From the NCBI RefSeq assembly GCF_000003195.3, contig NC_012870.2:53836049-53900048 (forward strand): a DNA stretch of 64,000 nt, given 5' to 3'. Of the stretch, positions 1-10,816 are shown in pieces (position 1 is the first letter of the stretch; each line of letters opens with the position of its first letter). The notes below the pieces were generated by a model. It saw only the letters and a program-made list of their open reading frames with translations. It made no database searches and was not told where the DNA came from. The stretch comes from Sorghum bicolor. Taxonomy: Eukaryota; Streptophyta; Magnoliopsida; Poales; Poaceae. The position numbers were made by a program, and so were the translations under genes.

Positions 1-64
1 CCATCAGTTTATGTTGGCGAAGTGGTTTCCCCTCCGACGCCAACCTTTGTATATCAAGATTAGC

Positions 65-1630
65 TCAACGAGATCTGCAATATTTATTATAGACATATGC
101 ATCGACAACCGCCCTTTTAAAGTTTTTATAAATAGAAAGGAAGAGGGGGTTGGAGATCTCAAATGTGGTGATGTTGGAGAGACCAATAGATTGGGAAGAT
201 GTTTCATATGAGCATGGAGTTAACGAAGTGGGTATGAAATAAATTCCATGCTCAATAACGTTATCTTCGTCTCTAATCTGAATGTTTAGAGTTTCTCTTG
301 GATTGGTCTCACCTATGTCCTCTTCTGTAGTTAGATGAATCTCATCTTCAAAGGGAGTCAAGAACTAACCATTTGAAATTGAGCCAAAGTCAGAATCCAT
401 TAAGGCTTCTTCCTTATCCATCCATTCTACACATTCTAGCCATTTAGAACTTGTGATCAGGAAAGGGGAGGTGTTAGAATTTTCTATATGGCTTAGCTCT
501 CCTTCTATGACATTACTTGACATGTCATTCTCATGGTCTTTATGACTCCTATGGTTTGATCGTCTTGATGGATTGTTAGGATCATCATGAGACTTAAAAG
601 GAGAGGGATAAGAGGGGTCTCTAAGGTCAAGGTTGGATTTAGAATTTGTGAACATGGAAGGGGAGCAGATAGAATCTTCTATATGGTTTAGCTCTCCTTC
701 ACTTGATATGTCATCCTCGACTTCTTCATAACAGGAACCACGACACTCTCTAAGAAAACCATTATTGCAAGGATTTGAATTATCTCTGCTTGAAGGTCTC
801 TTATGGAATCAGAAGTCTAAACCATCAGCATCTGAAAGATTTAAGGTCAGAATTCCTTCCTCCCTTGGAGAATTTTGGGGTATCGATGGTTTAGGATCGA
901 TAGCTAAAGTTTGGGATTGAAGTGGTTGTGATCTGGCTATCGAAACTTCTTCTTCTTGTCTAGGAACTGGTTCTTTCTCTTTCTCAGGGATATAAAAGCT
1001 AGGAGACTTTTCGCACATTAAATCAATCAAATTTCAAGCTTCACTAGCGGACAGGTGATGGAAAGATCCTCTAGAGGCTGTATTCATGGTTTGCTTATTT
1101 TCCCTACTAAGGCCCTCAAAAAAGTGAATTAGAAGAACTTCTTGTGGAATAGTAAGCTTTGGGCCAGAGAGAGTAAGGTTAATAAAGCGGTCCCATGATT
1201 TGCCAAGAGATTCTTCTTCCAGTTGTCTAAAAGAAATAATCTCACGCCGAAGTTCTGCCACTTTGGAGATTGGAAAATATTTTAAAAGAAAACTATTATA
1301 TTACTCCTTCCAATCTCCATGAACAATCCCTACTTTGAGTTTATACCAATGTCTAGCTTTTCCCGTTAAAGAGAACAGAAAGAGCTTCCATTTAAGGGTC
1401 TCATCGGACATGCCTTCAATGCGAAGGAGGTCACAGACTCGATAAAACTCTCTTAGGTGTGTGTATGGGTTTTCCTCACCTTCTCCTGAGAAAGGTTGTT
1501 TTTGAACAAATTCTATGTATTCGGGGTGTATCTCAAAACTAGGTGCTATGATAGGCTTTGAAGATTTTGGTGGTTCGAGATGTGTGCCCGTAGGTCTATT
1601 AAATTCATAGATAGACATGTTTGAATTCAT
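65..1630 (-). pseudogene. Athila-like gag, one frame broken by in-frame stops
   Basis: A single minus-strand frame runs from the ATG at 1630 to the TGA at 65. It is interrupted in frame by TAA at 1301, TGA at 1034, TGA at 809 and TAG at 365. The first third is a retrotransposon gag core (PF03732 type), with motifs such as PFSGEGEENPYTHLREF, ARHWY, SW.RF and LSREN. The middle is charged and low in complexity. The end has the FKRAVVDAYVYNKYC block that I associate with Athila gag. Gag would form the cytoplasmic virus-like particle. With four internal stops and no frame slip this is a decaying coding region, not an expressed gene. Confidence 0.7.
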
Positions 1631-1761
1631 GATAGACCAGAGATCAAGGATTAGATAAGAAGAAAGAATAGCAGAGATAAGGCAAAGGATAAAAGGAAAA
1701 ATATATTTTTTTATTTTTTAGAAAATGATTAAGCTAGTTCGTAGTCAACTCAGCAACCGTT

Positions 1762-1779
1762 TTCCCGACAACGGCGCCA
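1762..1779 (-). other. Primer binding site (tRNA-Asp type)
   Basis: The minus strand reads TGGCGCCGTTGTCGGGAA, beginning 8 bases inside the LTR end. It matches, with two differences, the 18-base sequence complementary to plant tRNA-Asp that Athila-type elements are known to use for priming minus-strand DNA synthesis. Confidence 0.7.
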
Positions 1780-1787
1780 AAAATGCT

Positions 1788-3097
1788 TGTTGACACTTGC
1801 TAATACCACTTGAAAAGTAGGTTGTCATCCCCATGGCACTAGAGTGTACTATGGTATTTATATGTTCACAGATAAATCCGCAAGCGCACGGATACCGTTG
1901 TAGCTTTTACCCGGTTAAAGGTTTTATCGTACCCACAGGGAAACGGGAGAACTGATCTACGCTCTAACTTAACCTAGATAGATAGATATGTGTAAATAGG
2001 AAAGATGGTAGAATTGAATAAGAACAATATTAAAGGTAAGATAACAATGTGTGATAATATGGGAATAGAGAGTAGAGCAATCTAGTATATCGGCGATGGT
2101 AGGAGAATAGAGAGGATAACTATGGTTTCTCTACTTCAAAGAGGTATGTCTATGTCCAGGACGAACCACGTGATAAGAATACACCACAAAGGATGCTTAT
2201 CCATAGGCCGATAAACCCTACCAGTCCAGCTAACAGGAGGTGGACTACAGGGGACCAACGTAACTGTCACCTACGCGGCTTACCACACGATCCGGCTAGA
2301 CAGGGGATATCCACAAGTAATCTAGGTCTAAGCACCACGCTTACACCTATACTACAACTCTAACCTATAGGGTCCTATAGATTAAAAGTACTCAAAACAG
2401 TTGTGAACCAGAACATACATGAATAGTAATTGCATAATGAAATAGAAGTAGATTACCAGAGTCATCCCATGAGCAAGCTTGATTAGAGTTTGATCATGGC
2501 GAAGTACAACCGGAGGAAGAACCGACAGGCCGGCCTCTCCTTCAATACTCCCTCGCTCTCCATCTAGATCTACTCTAGTTTAGAGATGAGAGGAGAGCTC
2601 TCATCTCCAAACCCTAGCTTTTGATCTGTCTATGAATAATGAATAGGGATCAAGGGGTGCCTCCTCTAGGGGCCAGGGGGTCTGCTTATATAGTCCCCTC
2701 AATTGAATCTGGGCCGTCGGATCAAACTGACCTTAATCACACGGTTTTCCTTGATCCTTTAGGTCGGTGGAGCATAGTCCGCGAGATGGAACGTGATTGG
2801 CCACAACACCTGGGCGGGCGCCCAATGGGGGAGGGCGGGCACCCTACCCCCAGGCCCGCTCGGCCTCCCGTTCGTTCCCGTGGCTTCTGGAGTCTTCTAG
2901 ATGATAGAAAATTGCGCGGCATGTTAATATCTTTATGCAAGCCCGCCATATTTCCTGATAACCCCCTGCAGAAATAGACAAACACCAAAACTCGTGGAAT
3001 TCTGTCAGATAAAACCCTAAGTCTGCGTGTCGATTGCATTTGGATCCTTTTCTTTATTTATTCGATGAGTAAATTTGATACTTATGGACCGTCAACA
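1788..3097 (-). repeat. 5' LTR of the Athila-like element
   Basis: The 1310-bp block starts TGTTGAC and ends GTCAACA on the plus strand, so it has TG..CA ends within a 7-bp inverted repeat. On the minus strand it is followed directly by the primer binding site, which identifies it as the 5' LTR. The short plus-strand ORF at 2639-2977 lies wholly inside the LTR and is not a credible gene. The sister LTR is outside the window, so the age cannot be estimated here. Confidence 0.75.
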
Positions 3098-5300
3098 CAT
3101 CTTTTTCTTAATGTTGCTCCCTCTCCATGTTCATAGAAACTTCCCATCTTTTGTTGTCCAACCTCTCCCATGATTATATCTTTGTTCCAACTTCTCCCCC
3201 TTTGTCATCAATTTCCATAAAAGGTGTGATACCAATTAAATCAATTGATACCAATTGAAACGATTGTGCATCTCATTGTGACAAAGGATTGCATGTGGGG
3301 TAGATGGTTGAGTCTTGAATCTTGCATTTTTCATGGACATTACCATATGTGTTGGAATGACATTACTTGAATTGCTCTTGAGATACCACATAGGATCTTT
3401 GACCTTGATACCATTTGGTGGGGCACCTCCCCCTATGTCATAGCATGCGTCATTCACTTGACAATCTTATTGGTGAGGGAACTTGCTTTGCTTGATGATC
3501 ACTTAAAGTTGATGATCACTTGTGGAAAAACCTTCTTGTATGATAGATACCATTTGTAGAGATGTTATATGATTTGAAAGATCTTGTCCAATACCAAATG
3601 TAAATCTTCTACCAATCAAAAGTCTTTTAGTATGAAACCACTTGTATGCTATCTTGAACATTTGCTATCATCATTGTTGTCTTTTAGTATGAAACCACTT
3701 GATGGATACCATTTGTAGGATACCAATTGAAGAAACATTTGAGTCTAGATATCCATTTGCATTGTTGTCTTATTCTTGTACTCTAATCATCATGAGCTTC
3801 TAACTGTTGACTTGAACAATGTTGATTTGCCTAAGCTTCCAAGTCCAGTTTGAACCAATGACAAGCGTTTTCACACCTCACATTAAGGGTTATCTTGCCA
3901 ATGTTGTACTTGTCACTTGTTAACAATCCAAAATAGATCAAGTACTTTGGTTCACTAGCTCATGAACAAACTCATATACATACCACTAGATCAACTAATC
4001 ATTCAAGCAATAGTGGTAGGCTTACGAATTTAAAACATTTCATTTGTAATGCATGATCCTAATAAGCATGTACTATATGCACTAACCGCATACTAGTAAG
4101 AGATGAAATGATCATGCACATTACAATGATACCTTTGCTATGTTGGAGAAGAGGATAGTTACATAGATTCCAATTCATTTCTCCAATAGCAATGTGAAGT
4201 CCAATTTATAAGCTTGGTGAAGACCAATCATAGATACCAATTGATAGATCAAATCTTCAACCATATGAATTTGGTACCACTTATATGATCAAGTGCACTA
4301 TCTTTTGTTGTGGTTGACTTGCTTCATCTTTTCTTGATCATCACTTGCATGAGAGAGCTAATAAGAATACCACTTGACATAGCATGACTAGCTCTCTTTT
4401 GGGTGTTGCTTGCTCTCTTGATCAATCCTTTTGATTGCTTCAACTAAGCATCTCAAATATCCTTTAGTTCACTACTTCCATGTTAGCCTTCCAAGCACCA
4501 CACTTGGTTTACCCACTCCTCGGGCGGCAAGTCCCTCACATAGGGAGAAGTGACCTCTCTTCGAAGAACCATTCTTGATACTCACTTGAGTTGCCTTTGT
4601 TTGATTGATCCATGGACTTAACATGATGAGTAACCATAAATCCTTCTTTAAGTCCTTTTCTTTCTACTTGTTTAAGTCATTTTCTTTCTACCAAATAATC
4701 TCCAATAGTCACTAGAGCTTAAACTTCATCTTTATCTTGAGTTTGATCTTGATCTTTAATTTGAGTATTAAAATTTTTACACCAATTACATTTCACAATC
4801 AAACGGCCTTGTACTCATTATTTGTATATCAATTCAAAACCAAACTTAGGTGCCTCAAACACTTGTAAACTTGTTTCCAACTTGAGGACCTTACGATCAA
4901 AGTGACTCTAGATGAATCTAATATTTGTCACTTTTCTTGCAGATTTTGTACCTTTCATAGAATAACTCATATCTCACAATCTAATATTTGCCACTTTTCT
5001 TGCTCTTCACCGTTGCCTCGGTCCATCGGTGCCAACTCTTGCTCAAGCTTCACCGTCACATGCGGTCCCTCACTTCAAAGCCTCCGACTTGCCCATCACA
5101 CTTGCAACCGGTCCATCGAGCCAAGCCTCATCTTGATCTTCTCCACCTTGGTCACATGACTCCATGTTGTGTCTCATATGCAATGAGCTCCTCCATCATC
5201 ACATATTCACCTATGGACTAATCTCCTGTGTATCTCACATAAACACTATTAGTCTATCTAAGTTGTCACTCAATTACCAAAACCAAACAAGGACCTTTCA
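3098..5300 (-). repeat. Degenerate LTR-retrotransposon debris
   Basis: No host gene is visible in this AT-rich stretch. Read on the minus strand, the right edge begins TGAAAGGTCCTTG, a plausible LTR start, at 5300. At the left end, about 3195-3215, the minus strand has GACAAAGGGGGAGAAG, a polypurine-rich block of the kind found upstream of the 3' LTR in Sirevirus-type copia elements. Variants of the word ATACCANNTGNA recur many times between 3229 and 4380. The Athila element has inserted at the left edge. The ORFs at 3236-3457 and 4902-5221 match no family I know. Assignment to Sirevirus is tentative, and the second LTR boundary could not be placed. Confidence 0.4.
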
Positions 5301-6339
5301 AACCTGCACACTCTGACCCCCTGGAGGGTTTATCCTTCTCTAGCAGCAATGATGACAACCCCACTCTTGGTATTATTCCAGAAGTCTCTTCAAGTAACAA
5401 TAATAATAATAATAGCTGATGGGAGAAACCACCACTTGAGAAGCTCAGAAGAATTTAGTTGTTACTGAAGGCCAATGCATTCAAGAAATCTTATCAGTCA
5501 AGAAGACAATTGATCTTCTCAAAGAATCTCCTATTGAGATTAATAAAGAACTGGCCTCTTTCAATAAATAAAGGACACAGTTACTAGCCAGGCTGAAAGC
5601 TGTCGATGAGATGATCAGACAGAAAGAAGAAGCCCTTATCCAAGATCCCTGCATCCTTAGCTGACCAAAAGAAGACCATGCCAAGTTTGAAGACCAAGCT
5701 AGATAAAATCAAGCATGAAAAAAGCCAGGATCCCTGGATCAGCTGAGGAAGATCACCAACAAATAGTCGAAATAGATAACATTAGTCTTTCGACTTTGAA
5801 TTCCATTAAGTATGTACTAAATATTTAATCCATAGAAGTACTTCCCTGCATTTGCTTTGTACTCTGTAATTTAACAAACTTAATTTCTAGTTACTTTAAC
5901 TTTCTTTTTCTGAAATTAGTAGCTTGACTAGTCTGATTCCTTCAGTAAGTCTGATTCCAAGCAAGTCAAGCTCTATCGACAAAGTTAGCCAACTCTGGAC
6001 AAGTGTTAAAACCTTATCAACAAAACTAGCCGATCCATTTACTTGGATTCCTCGTAGTCATAGTTAAACCGATCGACTATTTTAGTCGACCCCCATCCCT
6101 GACACAACGAAAACATTTTTAATCTTAGTCAATCCACTTACCCTGAATAGCAGAAACATCCTCAATTTAGCCGATCCACTCTCTCTTGGGAATTAACTAC
6201 AAGTCGTTGTGCCTTCTACTTATCCTTTTATAAATAACACTGATGCCCCCGAGGGAAATCATTCAACCCTTGCTCTGTCCTTGTTTCAACCTTTCAACCC
6301 TCAAACCGTCTGTCTTCCTTCAAACCCTAGCCTAGTTCA
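5301..6339 (+). other. Non-coding stretch with coiled-coil ORF debris
   Basis: From about 5465 to 5800 the plus strand gives short Lys/Glu/Leu-rich frames, broken by stops, that look like a decayed coiled coil. From about 5900 to 6200 there are many copies of GTCGAT/CCGATCC-like words and no reading frame. It probably belongs to the same Tat-type element, as upstream exon or 3'-end sequence of the antisense ORF. I cannot place its edges and recognise no domain. Confidence 0.35.
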
Positions 6340-7281
6340 ATGGCTAACAGTAGAGGAAAATGTCCAGCATTGCCTTCCTCCTCTGATGAGGTGAACCAAC
6401 CTATGCAACATCGGAGCTTAACAGGTAACCCAAGCAACTCATCTTCAATCTTCGATTACTGTTCATTTTATTTATTATTTTTTTTTCTATGCAGCCCTGC
6501 CCCCCGAGCTGATGCTGGGGCAGGCCCTAGCCAACCGGCAGGAGCGACATCAGCGTCCTCCCTTCCTCTAGCAGCGGTGGCCTTTGAGGAGGCTGCTGCG
6601 AGCCAAGCAGCTGTTGCAAGCCAGGCGGCTTTGAAGTCGCTTGGCCATGAAGATGCCCTAGGGCATGACACCGTCTTCGACAACGAAGATGCCTCTAACT
6701 TCCTCCAGCGTCTTCGTGAAGCCCAGGACCTCTACTTTGAGGAGTGCAAGAGGTCCCACAGGCTCTAGAAGCAGCTCAACGCCCTGGAAGCGGTACTGGA
6801 GAGCACCAAGGGGTTCTTGGCCTGAACCAAGGATCAACTAGCAGAGTCTGACTCTGCCATTGTCAGTAAGTACACCTTCCTGCACTTGTTCTTGAATGAT
6901 CAACTCTTTTTGCTGATCATGCCTTTTTTTGCTGATTGTAGGGCTTGAGGAGCAGTTCAACACACTCACCCGCCATCGACGCAGTCACCGGGATGGTGAA
7001 CGCACGCGGGGAGACTCAAGTGGAGCGTTTCTATGGTGTCCCAACCGCATCCGGGAGGTGGCTCTCCATGGTGTCCCTCTGGAGCAGTGGACGCACTGGC
7101 AGCGGCTTAGCTCCGCCATGGGATCTAGGTCTCAGAGTCTCTCACTCTAAACTTCATCGAGGAGGGCAACAACAAAGGCTTTGAGGAGCTGGTGGAGGAG
7201 TTTGCCCCCTGCGCGGATGCCGTAGCTCAGATCTCATCTGCCGAAGACATCATTGCCCATGTCTTCAGCGATGAAGATTAG
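6340..7281 (+). pseudogene. Antisense ORF remnant of the Tat-like element
   Basis: This starts at an ATG (MANSRGKCPALP) and continues through Ala-rich and then charged, helix-forming segments (FLQRLREAQDLYFEE, QLNALEAVLESTKGFLA). It ends at a TAG after AEDIIAHVFSDED. Two introns look likely: GT at 6425 to AG near 6494, and GTAAGT at 6868 to TAG at about 6941. The internal stop at 6766 and frame changes near 7140 show decay. The overall character, a coiled-coil protein read opposite to pol, is that of the extra ORF of Tat elements. Its function is unknown in any member of the group. Confidence 0.45.
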
Positions 7282-7629
7282 TTTTTTTAGTTTTTTTATT
7301 ATTTTTTGTCGATGCAATCTCCCCCTGAACAATGCCACTACCCATCAAGGTAGTTTTATCTTAATTTGTCTTTGTTGATCAATTGTCTAAAATTTCTATG
7401 ACATTGTCCATCAAGGCAATTTGATGTGTTTCCTGCATCGACAGGAACCTTTCTTCTTTGTTTGATTTTTGCTCTAAACGTGATATATATCATTTCGGCT
7501 TTTTTCAGTTGTCAATGACTCTGAATTTGTATACTAAAGGCGATACCTTCGGTATCGGTTATCAGAGGCTGTATTTCAACACTTAATCAGCTAAAGTAAA
7601 TAAACCTAGATGCTAGGGTAATACTTCTC

Positions 7630-9480
7630 GAAATATTTCCCGTTGATAGCTTTGGACTACTCTTCTCCCTCTAACGTTTCATAGAAGTAGGCTTTTCTAG
7701 GAGCAACCCTAGTAATCTGATATGACCCTTCCCAGTTAGGTGACCACTTGCCAAATTTGCTATCTTTAGATCCAATCGGCAAAATCACTTTCCAAACTAA
7801 TTCCCTCTCACTGAATCTCTTTCCTTGTACCTTCTAATTATAAATTTGGCAATCTTAATCTTATGAGCCTTAATATTTTCCAAAGCCTTTAGCCAATGAA
7901 AATTTAAATCATCCAAATTATCCAACATAAGATTTTTATAATCATCGACTATTAACTCATCTTGTTGTGACACTCTTCGAGATCCTATATTAATTTCATA
8001 AGGCAACACAACTACATGCCCATAAACCAACTAATAAGGTGAACATTTAGTCGATCTATGATGAGCCATTCTATAAGACCAGAGAGTTTCACTAAGCATC
8101 AAATGCCATTTTCATGGATGTTCTCTAATCTTCTTCTTAATAATTTTATTGAGGATCTGATTAGATGTTTCAGCTTGCCCATTGGCTTGAGCATAATAAG
8201 GAGATGAATTAATCAACTTAAAACCTGTACTGGCAGCAAAATCTTCAAACTCCCTTGATGTAAACATCTTTCCTTGATCAGTTGTAATAGACTGAGAAAC
8301 TGCAAATCTATAAATAATATGTTCTCAAATAAAATCAATCATATTAGTCGATGAGGCTTCTTTCAAAGGAACAACTTCCACCCATTTAGTAAAATAATCT
8401 GTTGCCAACAATATAAATTTATGTCCTTTACTTGATGTTGGAAAAATTTGGCCAATCAAATCTATTCCCCATCCTCTGAATGACCATGGCTTTATAATAG
8501 GATTCATAGCCGATGTTGGAGACTTCTATATATTACCAAACTTTTGACATTCTTGACACCCCTTGTAATACTTGAAACATTCTTCTAGCATAGTTGGCCA
8601 AAAGTAACCTACTCTTTTAATCATCTATTTCATTTTATGAGCAGATTGATGTGCACCACAAACACCATCATGAATTTCTCCCATCAGAACTTTAGCTTCC
8701 TCTCGGTTAAGACATTTGAGGAGCACACCATCAACTATTTTATGATATAACTGATCGTCAAGAAGGACAAACTTAAGAGCTTTATATCTCAAATTTCTAG
8801 ATACTTGTTGTGATGGATCCCTTAAATACCCAATAATATCCTTCCTCCAATCTTCTTCATCAACAAGCTCATCAACAAAAATCTCAACAATCTGTCGATA
8901 CCCAGAAGCACTTTGAGCTAGTCGATTAGCTTCTTGATTCTGATTCCTGGGGATATACTTAATAATAATAGAAGACAAAGAATTAAGAAGCTCTCGTCAT
9001 TCCTCATAATATTCTCTCAATATATCATCTTTGCATTCATATAGGCCGAGCAATTGATTAATCACTAATTGAGAATCAGCAAAAATTTCAATACACTCAG
9101 CCTTACCTCATGCAGAAGTTGAATTCCTCTGAGTATAGTTTCATACTCAGCTTGATTATTAGTAGATGTCGGTTTTAGAGGAATAGCATATTCAAAACAT
9201 ACTCCTTATGGAGAAATCAAAACAATACTGACACCCCCTCCTTATTTGCAAGTAGATCCATCAAAGAACAAAGCTCAAGGAGTTATTAATTCTAATAATG
9301 TTATTTCCTTTTCTCGGTGATGAGTAATAAAATCAGCTACAACTTAACTCTTAACTGCTTTAGCCGATTCATACCTTAAATCAAATTATGATAATGCATG
9401 AATCTACTTACCAATCCTTCTATTTAAAATAGGCATGGATAGCATATGCTTAATCACATCAAACTTAGACACCACTGTGC
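7630..9480 (-). pseudogene. Ty3/gypsy pol remnant: RNase H and integrase
   Basis: Minus-strand fragments appear in pol order. RNase H is at about 9480-8980, with a ..ESAKAV..VVADFITHH.. block and then SSIIIKYIPRNQNQEANRLA. The integrase zinc-binding region is at 8978-8625 (LYHKIVDG..LLKCLNREEA, GVCGAHQSAHK). The integrase core is at 8507-8325 (WGIDLIGQI, LLATDYFTKWVEVVPLKEA). The integrase C-terminal part is at 8030-7800. Stops and frame changes between the blocks, and the absence of reverse transcriptase, make it non-functional. It resembles the Tat-type integrase at 35572-36949. Confidence 0.7.
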
Positions 9481-9507
9481 ATTCGGAAGACAAAAAATAA
9501 TGTCGAA

Positions 9508-9918
9508 GCTTAGTGCACGAAAAATATAAGCACAAACATAGCACTTTCATTTATATTTAGTAATTATGTCTAACCATGGACTAAATAGGCTTAAAAGATT
9601 CATGTCTCAAATTATAGATATACTATGTAATTAGTTATTTTTTATCTATATTTAATGCTCCATGCATGTGCTGCAAGATTCGATGTAATGGAGAATCTTG
9701 AAAAGGTTTTAGATTTCGTGTGCAACTTCCCAAAAATTTTCAAGATTTCCCATCACATAGAATCTTTGGACACATGCAAGGAGCATTAAATATAAATAAC
9801 TTGTCTGTAATTTGTATGACAAATCTTTTGAGCCTAGTTAATTCATGGTTGAATAAGAATTGTCAAAAAGTGCTATAGTAGCTGAACATAAAAAAAAATT
9901 ATGAACTAAACAAGGCCT
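9508..9918. mobile_element. Two adjacent GGCCTTGTTTAG-family MITEs in opposite orientation
   Basis: The left copy (about 9508-9726) is plus-oriented and carries the family core: GCACTTTCATTT, GGACTAAATAGGCTT, TTTAATGCTCCATGCATGTG, ATTCGATGT. The right copy (about 9727-9918) is the reverse complement of the same core and ends CTAAACAAGGCC. They abut with no unique sequence between them, so one probably inserted at the edge of the other. No coding capacity. These elements resemble the copies at 42438-43138 and 49523-49763. Confidence 0.65.
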
Positions 9919-9996
9919 AAAAATTGAGCGGAGAAAGAGAGAGAGCTAAAATGATTTAGACATTTTAAAATTAAATTTTACTAAGGTATCTAACGG

Positions 9997-10216
9997 ACTG
10001 TTTGGTTAGGAGTGTTAAAGTTTAACAGGTATTACATTATTTTTATTTTATTTAGCAATTAGTGTCTAACAATAGACTAATTAGGCTCCAGATTTATTTC
10101 ACAAATTATTCTCTAGCTGTGTTTTTAGTTTCGTAAATAATCTATATTTAATACTTCATCATGTATCCTAATATTCGATGTGATATGCAATAAAGTTTAT
10201 CTGCGCGAACCAAACA
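9997..10216 (+). mobile_element. MITE of the TGTTTGGTT family
   Basis: About 220 bp framed by TGTTTGGTTAG and GAACCAAACA inverted ends. The core reads TTTAACAGGTA, ATAGACTAATTAGGCTCC, AATCTATATTTAATACTTC. The same family, in reverse orientation, is at 14564-14843. It has no reading frame and is presumably mobilised by a transposase encoded elsewhere. Confidence 0.55.
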
Positions 10217-10221
10217 TGACC

Positions 10222-10592
10222 AGCATCTCCAACAGTTTGCCAAAAATTACTTGACAAATCTTATGATTTGGTAAAGTGGCTAAAACATACGGCAAGTGAA
10301 AAAAGAATTTATCTCCAACAGTTTGCCATTTAAGATAATGCATGTACTGTAAGATCATGCATGTATGGGTGAAGTTGTACGGACCACATGTAGAGAGCAC
10401 GCCACTTGCGCCTGCTGACCTAGCTTTTGCGGGATGGCAAGTGAGACCGACACATATATGTGCGGGTGGAGGTAGGAAATGACAAGTTGCCAAATTTTAG
10501 CAAGTCATTTGCTAAACTGTTGGAGGAATGGTTTCTTTAGTTTTGGTAAAAAAAAAGATAGCAAGTGGGTTTGGCAAACTGTTGAAAATGCT
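10222..10592. mobile_element. MITE with CTCCAACAGTTTGCCA ends
   Basis: A 371-bp block framed by imperfect inverted repeats: AGCATCTCCAACAGTTTGCC on the left, and on the right TTGGCAAACTGTTGAAAATGCT, the same sequence reversed. Two further internal copies of the end motif (about 10313 and 10500) suggest an internal duplication or a nested copy. Related sequence occurs inside the Helitron at about 59093-59340. The small ORFs here are chance. Confidence 0.5.
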
Positions 10593-10816
10593 CTTGACTT
10601 TTTGACAGAGGCAGTACTTGATTGCATTTTATTAAGATTTGTAGGCACTATTTCATCGTAGCATGTCTTGCGGAGCGCGCGTCACTGACTAGGCCTGCTG
10701 TGCTGTCACATGAATCCATCCGTCCACCCATTTGCCCTTCTTGGTGGTCCTCATCAATCAATCCCCATCGACAACTGCTTCCAATCCCATGCCGTTTTGC
10801 AAATGGAATCGTAGTT
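10593..10816. other. Unassigned intergenic sequence left of the solo LTR
   Basis: I see no gene or repeat family in this short stretch. It is one half of a host sequence that continues at 13862, on the other side of the solo LTR. Confidence 0.4.

Larger units (their letters stand above)
1..3097 (-). mobile_element. 5' part of an Athila-like Ty3/gypsy retrotransposon (runs off the left edge)
   Basis: Read on the minus strand, the order is 5' LTR (1788-3097), an 8-base spacer, a tRNA-Asp-type primer binding site (1762-1779), then a gag reading frame running toward position 1. This is the first half of an LTR retrotransposon. The polymerase and the 3' LTR lie outside the window. The PBS type and the gag wording (for example AELRREI..FRQLE) fit the Athila group of Ty3/gypsy. 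The element ends exactly at 3097 with the mirrored TGTTGAC/GTCAACA termini. The next five bases, CATCT, should be its right-hand target duplication; the left copy is not visible. Confidence 0.75.
5301..9490 (-). mobile_element. Truncated Tat-lineage Ty3/gypsy element
   Basis: Minus-strand RNase H and integrase remnants lie at 7630-9480. Plus-strand reading-frame remnants with no resemblance to gag or pol lie at about 5330-7281. This head-to-head layout, with pol in one direction and an extra ORF in the other between pol and the 3' end, matches the complete element at 29968-42245 and is known for the Tat group (RIRE2, Grande, Retand). No LTRs could be delimited. The reverse-transcriptase and gag half is missing beyond about 9490, where MITEs begin. 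Confidence 0.55.
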
